Virus record (IMG/VR): IMGVR_UViG_3300017917_003797
Location: 1 to 61,069 of that record
Source of the DNA: a virus
Reading direction: 5' to 3' (one strand)
Length of the DNA: 61,069 bases
Below, piece by piece: positions 49,997-57,428 of the stretch. The translations under genes were made by a program, and so were the position numbers. The notes beneath the pieces are model-generated. The model made no database searches. It worked only from the letters and a program-made list of their open reading frames with translations, and was not told the origin of the DNA. Every line of letters begins with the position of its first letter. Position 1 is the stretch's first letter.

Positions 49997-51622
49997 TTAA
50001 GATTCTATAGAATCCCAAGCTTCAATGATTGCGTTAGCAAATATTGGCTCCTTACCCGTCCATCCGGCAAGTATTGCTCCTCTATATAAATTTTCAGGTA
50101 AAACTGAATTATTATATCCTGCTACTTGTACGGAGAAAACATTAACCCTAGGATTTACAGTTCTTCTATACTCTTGTACCATTGCTAATACGTCTACGTG
50201 GGTATCTCCCTTACTACCGAAACCATAAGGAGAACTTCCTACTGTATGACGGTGTCCGTATAATCCTCCGTGACCTGCCTGCATATCTGAGTATATAAAA
50301 ACCGTATCGTAATGAGTTTTATTTTTTATTGCTTCATCCCAGAATATCCAAATACCATTTTCTGTTCCCCCACCTTGTTTTCTTCCTCTTTCAGAAGTTT
50401 CTTTTAATTGTGTTAGAAGACCATTTCTTTTGGATACTGGCTGTAATGATAATTCGTCACCAAATACTCCAACTATACCTTCATCAGATTGTAGAGCAGT
50501 AATAAGAGATGATAAGTTAGCAATCTCAGCTACTGTCACTGTTCCATACTCACTATTACATGTACCCCATGCAGATCCAGAATTGTCAGATAAACAAGCC
50601 ACTCTTCCTTTTAATTTTGGCATATTTTCTACAGATTGATCTATACACTCCTCAAGGGTATCTAAGATAGCTTGCTTGTTGTGTACATCTGAACTTTGTA
50701 TTGCTTTATAAGCAGACCAATATCTGAAAGGGAATTGTTTACCCTTTTCTACACCACCCTTTAATTGTGCTAATATTCTAGCAGCTATTGTTCTATCTTC
50801 AATCTCTGTGAATATACCTCTAAGATTTCTTAGAAGAGCCATATGAGGAATAAGAATAGTGTCTGTTATTTCTTTCCAAGTTTTACCCTCAGATCTTAAA
50901 GACTCCCAAGTTTTCTCTGATTCTTTAACCTCGAGCTTTCCTGTTCTCATTAGCTCACTAATATCATCATTAGAAGCATGTGAGATACGAACAAGGTCAA
51001 TAAGCTTTTTACCCTTATATTTGTTTAATTGGTATCTGCTAAACTCCTCTAATCGTTCAGCCCATGTTCTTTTAACAAGGGAGGGCAGCTTCGATTTGCT
51101 CTTGTTCTTGAACATATAGTATTCAAATTGATTAGTTAAATCGTCAGGCCTTTCAGCAATTTTCTTCCCGATGGATTTCATATATCCTGGAACCATCTCG
51201 TTGAATTCGATCCTATTTGGATGTTGTGAAGCTCTTACAAATATAACAGAAGGATTAAGTCTCATGAAGAATTTAGTTCTTAACTCTAAAGCAAGATCCA
51301 AAGTTCCTTTGAAATCGTAATCCAGAGAAGAGTCTATGGCTTTTTCAAAAATATCAACAGCACTTTCACCAGATTCAAACATTTCGTGAAATATAGAATA
51401 CTTAGTTAGTGTATGTAGATTACTAGGTGAATTTAATCCGTCTCTATAATACTGGGGCTCTCCAAATATAGAAGAAGCAGCTATGATCCTAAGAGTATCT
51501 AGCGGATTAATCGTATACGATGTTCCACCCATGAAGTTCTCTACTGCAAAAGCACCGTACGTAGAATTTTGTACAATTGCCATTGCTGTTTTTTTGTCTG
51601 CAAATTCACTTAATCTTGACAT
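49997..51622 (-). CDS. TROVE-domain Ro60/Rsr-like RNA-binding protein (541 aa)
   Basis: Residues 1-330 form the HEAT-like TROVE ring: NSTYGAFAVENFMGG, DTLRIIAASSIFGEP with YRDG, LALELRTKFFMRLNPSVIFV, then MVPGYMKSIGKKI. Residues of about 340-541 are a von Willebrand A domain with the metal-site motif DNSGSAWG (D-x-S-x-S, near 345) and a later IFWDEAIKNK and IYSDMQAG. The length equals bacterial Rsr (about 530-540). Ro60/Rsr proteins bind Y RNAs and misfolded RNAs and link to exonucleases. Structured RNA elements upstream (51693-52096) are the likely partners. Confidence 0.92.
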   Translation of the reverse strand: MSRLSEFADKKTAMAIVQNSTYGAFAVENFMGGTSYTINPLDTLRIIAASSIFGEPQYYRDGLNSPSNLHTLTKYSIFHEMFESGESAVDIFEKAIDSSLDYDFKGTLDLALELRTKFFMRLNPSVIFVRASQHPNRIEFNEMVPGYMKSIGKKIAERPDDLTNQFEYYMFKNKSKSKLPSLVKRTWAERLEEFSRYQLNKYKGKKLIDLVRISHASNDDISELMRTGKLEVKESEKTWESLRSEGKTWKEITDTILIPHMALLRNLRGIFTEIEDRTIAARILAQLKGGVEKGKQFPFRYWSAYKAIQSSDVHNKQAILDTLEECIDQSVENMPKLKGRVACLSDNSGSAWGTCNSEYGTVTVAEIANLSSLITALQSDEGIVGVFGDELSLQPVSKRNGLLTQLKETSERGRKQGGGTENGIWIFWDEAIKNKTHYDTVFIYSDMQAGHGGLYGHRHTVGSSPYGFGSKGDTHVDVLAMVQEYRRTVNPRVNVFSVQVAGYNNSVLPENLYRGAILAGWTGKEPIFANAIIEAWDSIES

Positions 51623-51647
51623 ATATCTATTTTTAATAATTACACAA

Positions 51648-51685
51648 TAAAAAAGGGGTTCAGTCGCTTAGCGTCCAAACCCCTT
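51648..51685 (-). terminator. Terminator of the Y-RNA-like operon
   Basis: AAGGGGTT and AACCCCTT form an 8-bp stem around a 17-base loop that contains CGC/GCG, followed by TTTTTTATTGTG on the minus strand. It ends 26 bases before the Ro60-like ATG, so the RNAs and the protein are separate transcripts or read-through products. Confidence 0.8.
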
Positions 51686-51692
51686 AAAGTTA

Positions 51693-51774
51693 TATTCTGA
51701 GAATTTTTGATTCGTGGATTTTTTTTGGTGTCTAACAATCATTTCGAAGTATCCCCCAATCCCGCTTCAGAATA
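51693..51774 (-). ncRNA. Y-RNA-like element 3
   Basis: P1 TATTCTGA pairs with TCAGAATA. The 5' loop is AGCGG, P2 GATTGGGGGAT pairs with ATCCACGAATC at 9 of 11 positions, and the 3' loop is AAAAATTC. The apical segment is ACTTCGAAATGATTG and an A-rich stretch. It differs in stem sequence from the other copies yet keeps the fold. Confidence 0.7.
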
Positions 51775-51780
51775 AAATTT

Positions 51781-51859
51781 AAAATCCGAGAATATTAAAC
51801 GAGGGGTTTTTTTCGTTTTTCTATAATTTGAAGTATCCCTCATTCCCGCTTCGGAGTTT
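51781..51859 (-). ncRNA. Y-RNA-like element 4
   Basis: P1 is AAACTCCGA with TCGGATTTT (8 of 9 pairs), the 5' loop AGCGG, P2 GAATGAGGG with CCCTCGTTT (9 pairs including two G-T), and the 3' loop AATATTC. The apical loop is A-rich (about 25 bases). It lies 6 bases from element 3 in tandem. Confidence 0.7.
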
Positions 51860-51874
51860 ATTTTTATAATAATA

Positions 51875-52096
51875 CTTTCTTGAGAAATCTTTAAAGAGTG
51901 GTCCCTCATTACGTGAGGTAATCGTTCCCGAATTTCTAGTCAGGTGAATTAAACCGGATATCTACCTTTAGTTCCATTTCTGGCGCTTTCAGATTAATAA
52001 AGTAATTAGCCTTTATTTAGATTGGATCTTGAGATCCAATCCTATCGCTGTATAATTGATCTTATTGAAGTAACCCTTTAAACCGCTTCAAGAAAA
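51875..52096 (-). ncRNA. Y-RNA-like element 5 with a long insert
   Basis: P1 TTTCTTGA (52095-52088) pairs with TCAAGAAA (51883-51876). P2 TTTAAAGGGT (52082-52073) pairs with ACTCTTTAAA (51899-51890). The 5' loop is AGCGG and the 3' loop GATTTC. The insert of about 170 bases contains a perfect GATTGGATCT/AGATCCAATC hairpin, a CCTCA/TGAGG hairpin and a segment (CCGGTTTAATTCACC and on) that resembles the D-to-anticodon part of the tRNA-Ser in this genome. First RNA of the operon, directly after boxA. Confidence 0.65.
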
Positions 52097-52099
52097 TAA

Positions 52100-52114
52100 G
52101 TATGTTAAAGAACG
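52100..52114 (-). promoter_or_regulatory. boxA-like signal of the Y-RNA-like operon
   Basis: The minus strand reads CGTTCTTTAACATAC, closest of all sites to the classic boxA TGCTCTTTAACA. It lies four bases before P1 of element 5. Confidence 0.65.
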
Positions 52115-52118
52115 TTTT

Positions 52119-52149
52119 ATTAATATATTGCAAATTTAGATAAAGTTTC
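52119..52149 (-). promoter_or_regulatory. Promoter-like sequence of the Y-RNA-like operon
   Basis: The minus strand reads GAAACTTTATCTAAATTTG then CAATATATTAAT. It begins at the thioredoxin stop codon. Its first 18 bases are identical to the sequence at 33956-33984 and very similar to 46163-46199. Confidence 0.6.
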
Positions 52150-52468
52150 AATTTAAAACCAGATGTTCTTCAAGAAATTTTTTAATTTGTTCATCATTTT
52201 TTACTCCGGAGAATCTAGCTATCTCGTTTTCCCCCTGTATAAGTACACAAGTTGGTATATTTCTTATGTTAAATTTCTTTGCTCCTACTTCTGCTTCACT
52301 AATATCAGCTTTTACTATTTTTACTGATTCACCTAATTCTTTTTCTATTTTCTCAAGAGTTGGTTTGATTATCTTGCATGGTCCACACCAATCTGCAGAA
52401 AAAAGGACTAGAGTTTTGTCTCCGCTTTTAATTGATTCGTTTAACTGTTCATCGTTAATAATTTTCAT
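52148..52468 (-). CDS. Thioredoxin (106 aa)
   Basis: The redox-active WCGPC is at residues 27-31. The cis-Pro follows in IRNIPTCVL, and the usual SADWCGPCKIIKP core and C-terminal helix are present. It has full thioredoxin length and no signal peptide. It could reduce the phage or host ribonucleotide reductase, or act as a polymerase processivity factor as in T7; neither partner is visible here. Confidence 0.95.
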   Translation of the reverse strand: MKIINDEQLNESIKSGDKTLVLFSADWCGPCKIIKPTLEKIEKELGESVKIVKADISEAEVGAKKFNIRNIPTCVLIQGENEIARFSGVKNDEQIKKFLEEHLVLN

Positions 52469-52509
52469 GTGATTTGATTATTTGATATGGTATATAACCA
52501 TTAGAACAC

Positions 52510-52540
52510 AATAAATCCCACCAAAAAGACGGGATTTATT
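52510..52540 (-). terminator. Terminator after the 117-aa gene
   Basis: AATAAATCCC and GGGATTTATT form a 10-bp stem around an 11-base loop. The stem ends in A/T on both sides and lies 7 bases past the stop of 52547-52900. Confidence 0.7.
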
Positions 52541-52546
52541 TATGAT

Positions 52547-52900
52547 TTAAATTTCGGAAGAAACTGGACCTTGATCCTTATTTTCTTCTTCTTTTTCTAG
52601 GGTCACCCCTTCCTTTTTTTCTTGATTCTCAGATTTATCCTCCTCTGATAAAACTGGTCCCTCTTTTATATTTTCAGATGATATAACATTCATTTTTTTT
52701 ATAAATTCCGGAGATATTAACAATTCACCTCCATCTTCTCTAGTTTCTGGTATTTCCTTAGGACCTTCTTGAGCTATTTTTTGCTGTTCCTGGATCATTT
52801 CCATGATCTTTTTCATTTGGGTCTTAGACATACCCTTTGGTTTCGGCTTATACTTTACCGGTTTACCATTTTTCTTTCTTACTCGACTTTTAGTAGCCAT
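52547..52900 (-). CDS. Hypothetical basic/acidic bipartite protein (117 aa)
   Basis: Residues 1-25 are very basic (KSRVRKKNGKPVKYKPKPKG). Residues 25-45 form a helix and the C-terminal 50 residues are acidic and probably disordered. The basic N-terminus suggests nucleic-acid binding. Function unknown. Confidence 0.6.
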   Translation of the reverse strand: MATKSRVRKKNGKPVKYKPKPKGMSKTQMKKIMEMIQEQQKIAQEGPKEIPETREDGGELLISPEFIKKMNVISSENIKEGPVLSEEDKSENQEKKEGVTLEKEEENKDQGPVSSEI

Positions 52901-52958
52901 ATTTTTTTATTTATCATAGATTTATAAATATCTATAGTTTCGTAAAAATTGGATTTTC

Positions 52959-53561
52959 TTAGATAATTTTTAATCCCTTCCAAGTGCTTTCCCAGCTTTC
53001 TGATGAGTTACATCTGAGTATATCTTCGTCTCGTTTAAAGTGTATATAATCACTTTCAAACACATCATTAACTAATACCTTAGGTATATCGATTAAATCA
53101 GCTATAAAGTCACCGTATTGCTCCATATCAGAAGGCTTCTCACCTTCGGTTCTTATAAATATTCCGGATAAATTGTGGGAATATCCATTAACAATATCCT
53201 CGACATATATTCTGTTCGCTGTCTTTACTTTATCTAATTGTGGATTTACTGATTTCTCTAATATTCTATCATTTACGAACCACCAAGAATCAGTTGTTTC
53301 TTCGTGTATATAAACACCTATCTTTTGAGATATTAATCTTAAAAATGATGCTTGTAAATTGGAGGGATGATAAAAAGTATCTATAAAGTCACCTTTACTC
53401 TTAGTTTCCCTTTTGTATTTTCCCTCATATACGAATTTAGGATTTCTTTCAGAATCTAATAATATTGCATCGATATCAAATAAGCAGAAATTACTAGGAA
53501 GATATGATCTATGACCCTCCGAAAAGATATTAGATATTCCCCAATTTCTATTTTTTGACAT
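52959..53561 (-). CDS. Possible PD-(D/E)XK-type nuclease-like protein (200 aa)
   Basis: I choose ATG 53561 (MSKNRNWGISNIF); the earlier ATG 53645 overlaps the upstream gene by 47 bases. CLFDIDAILLDSERNPKF then VYEGKYKRE gives an acidic residue followed by E-x-K, the order of the PD-(D/E)XK core. A later QASFLRLISQKIG helix would fit too. The similarity is weak, so this is tentative. Confidence 0.5.
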   Translation of the reverse strand: MSKNRNWGISNIFSEGHRSYLPSNFCLFDIDAILLDSERNPKFVYEGKYKRETKSKGDFIDTFYHPSNLQASFLRLISQKIGVYIHEETTDSWWFVNDRILEKSVNPQLDKVKTANRIYVEDIVNGYSHNLSGIFIRTEGEKPSDMEQYGDFIADLIDIPKVLVNDVFESDYIHFKRDEDILRCNSSESWESTWKGLKII

Positions 53562-53598
53562 AAAATTTATATCAAAATTAATGAATTTGTTTCGTATA

Positions 53599-53856
53599 TT
53601 AGTAATTGTTAGGAAGAATTCCAGCTTCGTATTGAGATTTTCCATTTTTTAATAGATACTCCAATTGTATCCATTGTTTATTGGAAAGATATCTCTTATC
53701 CTTAGCCTGATTCCATAGTTTAAGAAAGAACTGATTAAATCTATATTTTTGAGGTAACCAGTCCCACAATTTTTGATAATAAGCTATTTCTGAATCAGTG
53801 AATTCTTTCCTAGCGGGGAATGAACTAAAATTTTCGTATATCTCTATATGTTTCAT
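53599..53856 (-). CDS. Hypothetical protein with capsid-targeting-like leader (85 aa)
   Basis: The start MKHIEIYENFSSFPARKEF carries the Y-E-N-F core of the leader. The rest is helical and aromatic (YYQKLWDWLPQKYRFNQFF). No known motif. A packaged protein is inferred. Confidence 0.6.
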   Translation of the reverse strand: MKHIEIYENFSSFPARKEFTDSEIAYYQKLWDWLPQKYRFNQFFLKLWNQAKDKRYLSNKQWIQLEYLLKNGKSQYEAGILPNNY

Positions 53857-53893
53857 TAAAGTATATATTCTAAAATCTTCAGATATATAAGTT

Positions 53894-54646
53894 ATGGTTG
53901 CAGATCAAACACAAGGATTAATAGAATATCTTTCTGGAAAAAAGAAAGTTCTATTTTTGACTACGTCTAATAGATGGGAAGGGAGCAAAGAAATCCCTAA
54001 ATCCACATTATTAGCAATGGACATTAAATCTAAACTAGAAGAAAGAACTGAGGTTACTCTCTTAGAAATACCTAAGTTAAAAATATATCCATGTGAAGGA
54101 AACGTATCTGGTGTAGATGGAAACAATTGTGGGATTAAAGATTCATTACTAAAAGATGCTGAGAAAGATCCTTCAGGAAATCATAGATGTTGGGCTTCTA
54201 TTAATAATAAGGATGATGAATTATGGAAAGTTTCCAAAGAGCTTTTCGAATCTGATGCTGTGATTTTCTTTATAAGCGTAAGATGGGGACAAGCTAATGC
54301 TTTTTATCAAAAACTTATAGAAAGACTTAATTGGATAGAAAATAGACATACGACATTAGGGGAGGATAATATAGTTGCTAATATAGATGCTGGTTGTGTT
54401 ATAATAGGACAAAACTGGAATGGTGAACAAGTTTTAGAAACACAAAAACAGGTATACGAATTTTACGGATTCAATGTTCCTGATGAAATTTGTTTTTATT
54501 GGCAATACACGCAGGATTCTAATGATGAAACACAGGAATCTTATAAAGATGCACCTAAAACTTTCGGTAAAGAATTTGAAATCTCTATTACCAAATTAAA
54601 AGAATCTCTGGTTTTCAGAGGTCTTAAAAGATTGTTTGATTTTTAA
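53894..54646 (+). CDS. NAD(P)H-dependent FMN-reductase/flavodoxin-like protein (250 aa)
   Basis: The flavodoxin-fold start VLFLTTSNRWEGSKEIPKST carries the S/T-x-S/T-R FMN phosphate loop. Then come LEIPKLKIYPCEGNVS with Cys and the second strand AVIFFISVRWGQANAFYQKLIERL, the FMN-binding loop and helix. It is plus-strand, in a block of minus-strand genes, flanked by convergent gene ends. A redox role in host physiology or nucleotide metabolism is possible. Its extra acidic loop with CWASINNKDDE is unusual. Confidence 0.75.
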   Translation: MVADQTQGLIEYLSGKKKVLFLTTSNRWEGSKEIPKSTLLAMDIKSKLEERTEVTLLEIPKLKIYPCEGNVSGVDGNNCGIKDSLLKDAEKDPSGNHRCWASINNKDDELWKVSKELFESDAVIFFISVRWGQANAFYQKLIERLNWIENRHTTLGEDNIVANIDAGCVIIGQNWNGEQVLETQKQVYEFYGFNVPDEICFYWQYTQDSNDETQESYKDAPKTFGKEFEISITKLKESLVFRGLKRLFDF

Positions 54647-55041
54647 GAGGGAAACTTAATACCTCCTAATGTTTTCCACACTTCTTCTACTCTAAGTTCA
54701 AAAAATGCTATATTTAATTCTGCATTTTCCTCTGTTCTGAAATCCCATTGTATCGCTTCTAATCCTATAATACCTATTCCAGCGTTAAGCTGAACTTCAA
54801 AAGAGAATTCGAAAATCTCAGGATTTGGTACTATATCTTTTAGATCATAGCAATAACAATAGATGGTGTATTTAAGCCCGTCGCTGTCGTTAAAATCTTT
54901 ATGATAAGCATCATAACATATTTCTCCTTTTATAGGCTTACCGTCAAATTTTCTATATCCTCTTTCAACAAGTTTTTTTCTGAAACTATCAGAAACAGGA
55001 GTTCCTTTTTGCATATTACTAATAGAGAGAAAATCTTCCAT
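54643..55041 (-). CDS. Hypothetical beta-rich protein (132 aa)
   Basis: The protein has YTIYCYCYDLKDIV and FEFSFEVQLNAGIGIIGLE strands, suggesting a small sandwich. Its start overlaps the phosphoesterase gene by 23 bases and its end overlaps the convergent flavodoxin-like gene by four bases. Not recognised. Confidence 0.6.
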   Translation of the reverse strand: MEDFLSISNMQKGTPVSDSFRKKLVERGYRKFDGKPIKGEICYDAYHKDFNDSDGLKYTIYCYCYDLKDIVPNPEIFEFSFEVQLNAGIGIIGLEAIQWDFRTEENAELNIAFFELRVEEVWKTLGGIKFPS

Positions 55042-55678
55042 CTTCGTATAATACTTCTATAGGTTTATTCTGTATTGAGTATCTTCTGTTTAAAATACTG
55101 CAGTTCATGTATATCACACCATCCTCTTCGGATGTTCCATATCCTTCGTGAATATGCCCGAATGCACTAATCTTGGGTTTTACTCTTTGTATTGCCCTAT
55201 ATAGATCCTCACATCCTACATCTTCACCCTCTAATACCATTGACAAATAATTTTGTATATAAGCTGGTGGTCCATGTGTTAATAAAACATCTATGCCCTC
55301 CGGTATTTTGTTCCAGTGTTGTTCAATGGAAGATCCACGATACCTATTGAAAGCCCAATTATGAAAATATGGGGTTATTGGCGATCCCCAAAAATTTATT
55401 CCTTCTATTTCTATACCACTATCAATTAAACACACAATTCCTCTGGAATCTACCATATTTTTAGCAGTATCATAATATTCTTCAAAAAGAAAATCGTGGT
55501 TACCTGGAATCATTATTTTGTGTCTGTGGGGTAATTCAGAAAACCAATCAAGGAAAGATTCTATTTCGCTTTTATATCCTCTACCAGAAACATCACCACA
55601 GTGTATAATAAAATCCCCGTCAGGAACATTTATATTCTTGTGTTGATTGTGTGTGTCTGATATAAATACTAGCTTCAT
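55019..55678 (-). CDS. Metallophosphoesterase (219 aa)
   Basis: Calcineurin-like motifs appear in order: FISDTHNQH (residues 5-13), HCGDVSGRG (near 27), PGNHDFLF (near 58), LLTHGPP (near 133) and FGHIHEGYG (near 174). These supply the two-metal site. The family includes phosphodiesterases for nucleic-acid ends and cyclic nucleotides. The gene is separate from the gp47-like nuclease and short, so it is not an Mre11. The substrate is not visible. Confidence 0.9.
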   Translation of the reverse strand: MKLVFISDTHNQHKNINVPDGDFIIHCGDVSGRGYKSEIESFLDWFSELPHRHKIMIPGNHDFLFEEYYDTAKNMVDSRGIVCLIDSGIEIEGINFWGSPITPYFHNWAFNRYRGSSIEQHWNKIPEGIDVLLTHGPPAYIQNYLSMVLEGEDVGCEDLYRAIQRVKPKISAFGHIHEGYGTSEEDGVIYMNCSILNRRYSIQNKPIEVLYEDGRFSLY

Positions 55679-55683
55679 AATTA

Positions 55684-55842
55684 TTAATTATTCTTATCCT
55701 CTAATATATCTGATATTTCCATATAAGATTTTTTCTTGTAAATCTCCATAAGCATTTCGAATTTCATCGCATCTTCCAATGTTTCTATTTTAATCTCACT
55801 TAGGTGATTAATACAAGAGGGTAAAATTATTGAATTTTCCAT
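55684..55842 (-). CDS. Small hypothetical protein (52 aa)
   Basis: ATG 55842 to TAA 55684. Starts MENSIILPSCINHLSEIK and is mainly helical after that (AMKFEMLMEIYKKKSYME). A/T-rich leader, located directly upstream of the phosphoesterase gene. Function unknown. Confidence 0.55.
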   Translation of the reverse strand: MENSIILPSCINHLSEIKIETLEDAMKFEMLMEIYKKKSYMEISDILEDKNN

Positions 55843-55923
55843 AAGATTTATTTTTCCATCTTTTTATTCCTAGTATTAGTTTTAGTTTCGGAACAAAATA
55901 TGTTTATCGGGGTATGAATTTAT

Positions 55924-56235
55924 ATGATTGAAGAAATAGAAATGATAAACAAAGTTAATCCGGATCATTTGGAAGAATGGTTAATAAATAATCCTGGTAA
56001 AGTTTATAAAAGATCCGTTGAAACTGCTCTATACTTAGCCAAAAATAACGAACTCACCGAAGAATCCTTTATGGAGTTTATGTGGGAGAATGAGGTTTAT
56101 TCTAAAATATACATGAAAAGAAGTGATATTCCTAAGGCTATGGATAAAGCTATAGAGTATTTTGTTAAAATGGAGTTGTACGAGTACGCTCAAATGGCAA
56201 AAGAAGCAAAAGATCACTTCCAAAACATCACCTAA
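55924..56235 (+). CDS. Small helical protein (103 aa)
   Basis: Plus-strand helical protein. The end (DKAIEYFVKMELYEYAQMAK) resembles the C-terminal hairpins of the 33694 and 33988 gene products. A hairpin terminator follows. The start is the ATG in TATATG after an A/T leader. Function unknown. Confidence 0.6.
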   Translation: MIEEIEMINKVNPDHLEEWLINNPGKVYKRSVETALYLAKNNELTEESFMEFMWENEVYSKIYMKRSDIPKAMDKAIEYFVKMELYEYAQMAKEAKDHFQNIT

Positions 56236-56249
56236 TTGATGTTTTTTGA
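56225..56249 (+). terminator. Terminator after 55924-56235
   Basis: AACATCA and TGATGTT form a 7-bp stem followed by TTTT on the plus strand, overlapping the last codons. Confidence 0.7.
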
Positions 56250-56349
56250 TAAAAATAATATAAAAAGCTTCGGTTTTATTTTTTTTATTAACAATAAGAT
56301 GTTAATTTAGCATTATTAAAGTTATTAAGTTTAACTAAAAACTAAAAAA

Positions 56350-56559
56350 ATGTTACCAAAAGATTCCTCAAAAAACGAGGGAATTAACGTAAGAGACGAA
56401 AAAGAATTTAAACTTTGGGTTAAATTCATAGCATCTATTCAAAAAGACGGGGGCAATATAAGTAAGCCTTTAGAGATTCTTTGGAATAGCGTAAAAGAAG
56501 AATTTGATTTATTGGATAGAAAATCTAGAAGTAGATCAAGATACACTACTCATAACTAG
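56350..56559 (+). CDS. Small hypothetical protein (69 aa)
   Basis: Plus-strand gene starting MLPKDSSKNEGINVRDEK after the A-rich leader AAAAACTAAAAAA. Helical middle (FKLWVKFIASIQK) and a basic Arg/Ser C-terminus. Converges with the glycosyltransferase-like gene, overlapping by four bases. Function unknown. Confidence 0.55.
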   Translation: MLPKDSSKNEGINVRDEKEFKLWVKFIASIQKDGGNISKPLEILWNSVKEEFDLLDRKSRSRSRYTTHN

Positions 56560-57098
56560 TCAGTAAATCCTCCGACTTTTATACCCTTAGATAGATCATT
56601 AAATGATATTTCTGGATCCTGATCGTCGTGTCCATAATCTAATATGTTTATGACCTCAGTTTTAGAAAATACAGCATCTACCTTTCTTCTATTTTTTATA
56701 AATTTAGATACTAGATCATTTATGATGTTGTGTCTTCTTAGATAAGCTATAGGATAAGATGTTTTTGATATTTCATTAACACCAGAGATTAATAAATCCT
56801 GGTCTTTAAAAGTTGACCCAGGTTTCATAACTAAAATATAAGGGGTATCAATTAAATCTAATGCGTCCTTAATTGTTTTACCCTCCTCCATTTTTATAGA
56901 TTCTATTCTAAGAATTCTAGATAATTCAGCAGAAGATTGCGCTGCATATTGATATGACCCGTCTATAGATCCGAAATCTAGAATTAAAACCCTAGTTCCT
57001 TTTACTTTTGTTTTTTTTGTTATATCCTCTACAGTTTTTTTAAGATCTCTTACTGAATTTTTGCAAGGGATAACTATAGTTAAAAGAGTGTCTATCAT
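56556..57098 (-). CDS. GT-A type glycosyltransferase-like protein (180 aa)
   Basis: The N-terminus TIVIPCKNSVRDLKKTVED followed by VLILDFGSIDGSYQYA fits the nucleotide-binding first half of family-2 glycosyltransferases (D-G-S motif). ILVMKPGSTF takes the place of the DxD strand (Asp replaced). At 180 residues it lacks the acceptor-binding half. It may modify DNA or surface glycans, or be a degenerate domain. Interesting in view of a possible modified pyrimidine from 37618-38418. Confidence 0.6.
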   Translation of the reverse strand: MIDTLLTIVIPCKNSVRDLKKTVEDITKKTKVKGTRVLILDFGSIDGSYQYAAQSSAELSRILRIESIKMEEGKTIKDALDLIDTPYILVMKPGSTFKDQDLLISGVNEISKTSYPIAYLRRHNIINDLVSKFIKNRRKVDAVFSKTEVINILDYGHDDQDPEISFNDLSKGIKVGGFTD

Positions 57099-57100
57099 TC

Positions 57101-57418
57101 TTAAAAATTAAAAAATATGTAGTGTAATGAAAAAGATACAGACCAAACAAATATTATTCTAAATAATCTATTTGCACTTAATGAAATAATAGAAGGAAAA
57201 AGTTCTTTCTCCTCTTCAGAATCTATCCTAATTCTATTCCTAGTTATCATTATTATAAAGCTTATTCCTATAATTTGATAATAATGGAATTTTATTAAAT
57301 AAGGAATTTCATAAAGATTTATAATAGAATATACTGCTAAAGCTTCCAGCATAGATAATGGAAGGGATATCATTAAAGATAAAGCAATCGCCGATGATAA
57401 TTTTTTTATAAATTCCAT
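57101..57418 (-). CDS. Membrane protein with three helices (105 aa)
   Basis: Hydrophobic segments lie at about residues 8-32 (AIALSLMISLPLSMLEALAV), 40-58 (YYQIIGISFIIMI) and 85-104 (LFRIIFVWSVSFSLHYIFF). There is no signal for a specific family. Its stop lies two bases before the glycosyltransferase-like start, and such pairs can be membrane partners, but no link is shown. Confidence 0.65.
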   Translation of the reverse strand: MEFIKKLSSAIALSLMISLPLSMLEALAVYSIINLYEIPYLIKFHYYQIIGISFIIMITRNRIRIDSEEEKELFPSIISLSANRLFRIIFVWSVSFSLHYIFFNF

Positions 57419-57428
57419 ATACTATATA

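Noticed and set aside
42341-52096. The 23-base repeat GAAGCGG-N10-TACTTC as a CRISPR repeat or transposon end
   Set aside because: Copies are five, irregularly spaced, lack spacers of uniform length and show compensating stem changes, which fits an RNA element rather than CRISPR or an insertion sequence.
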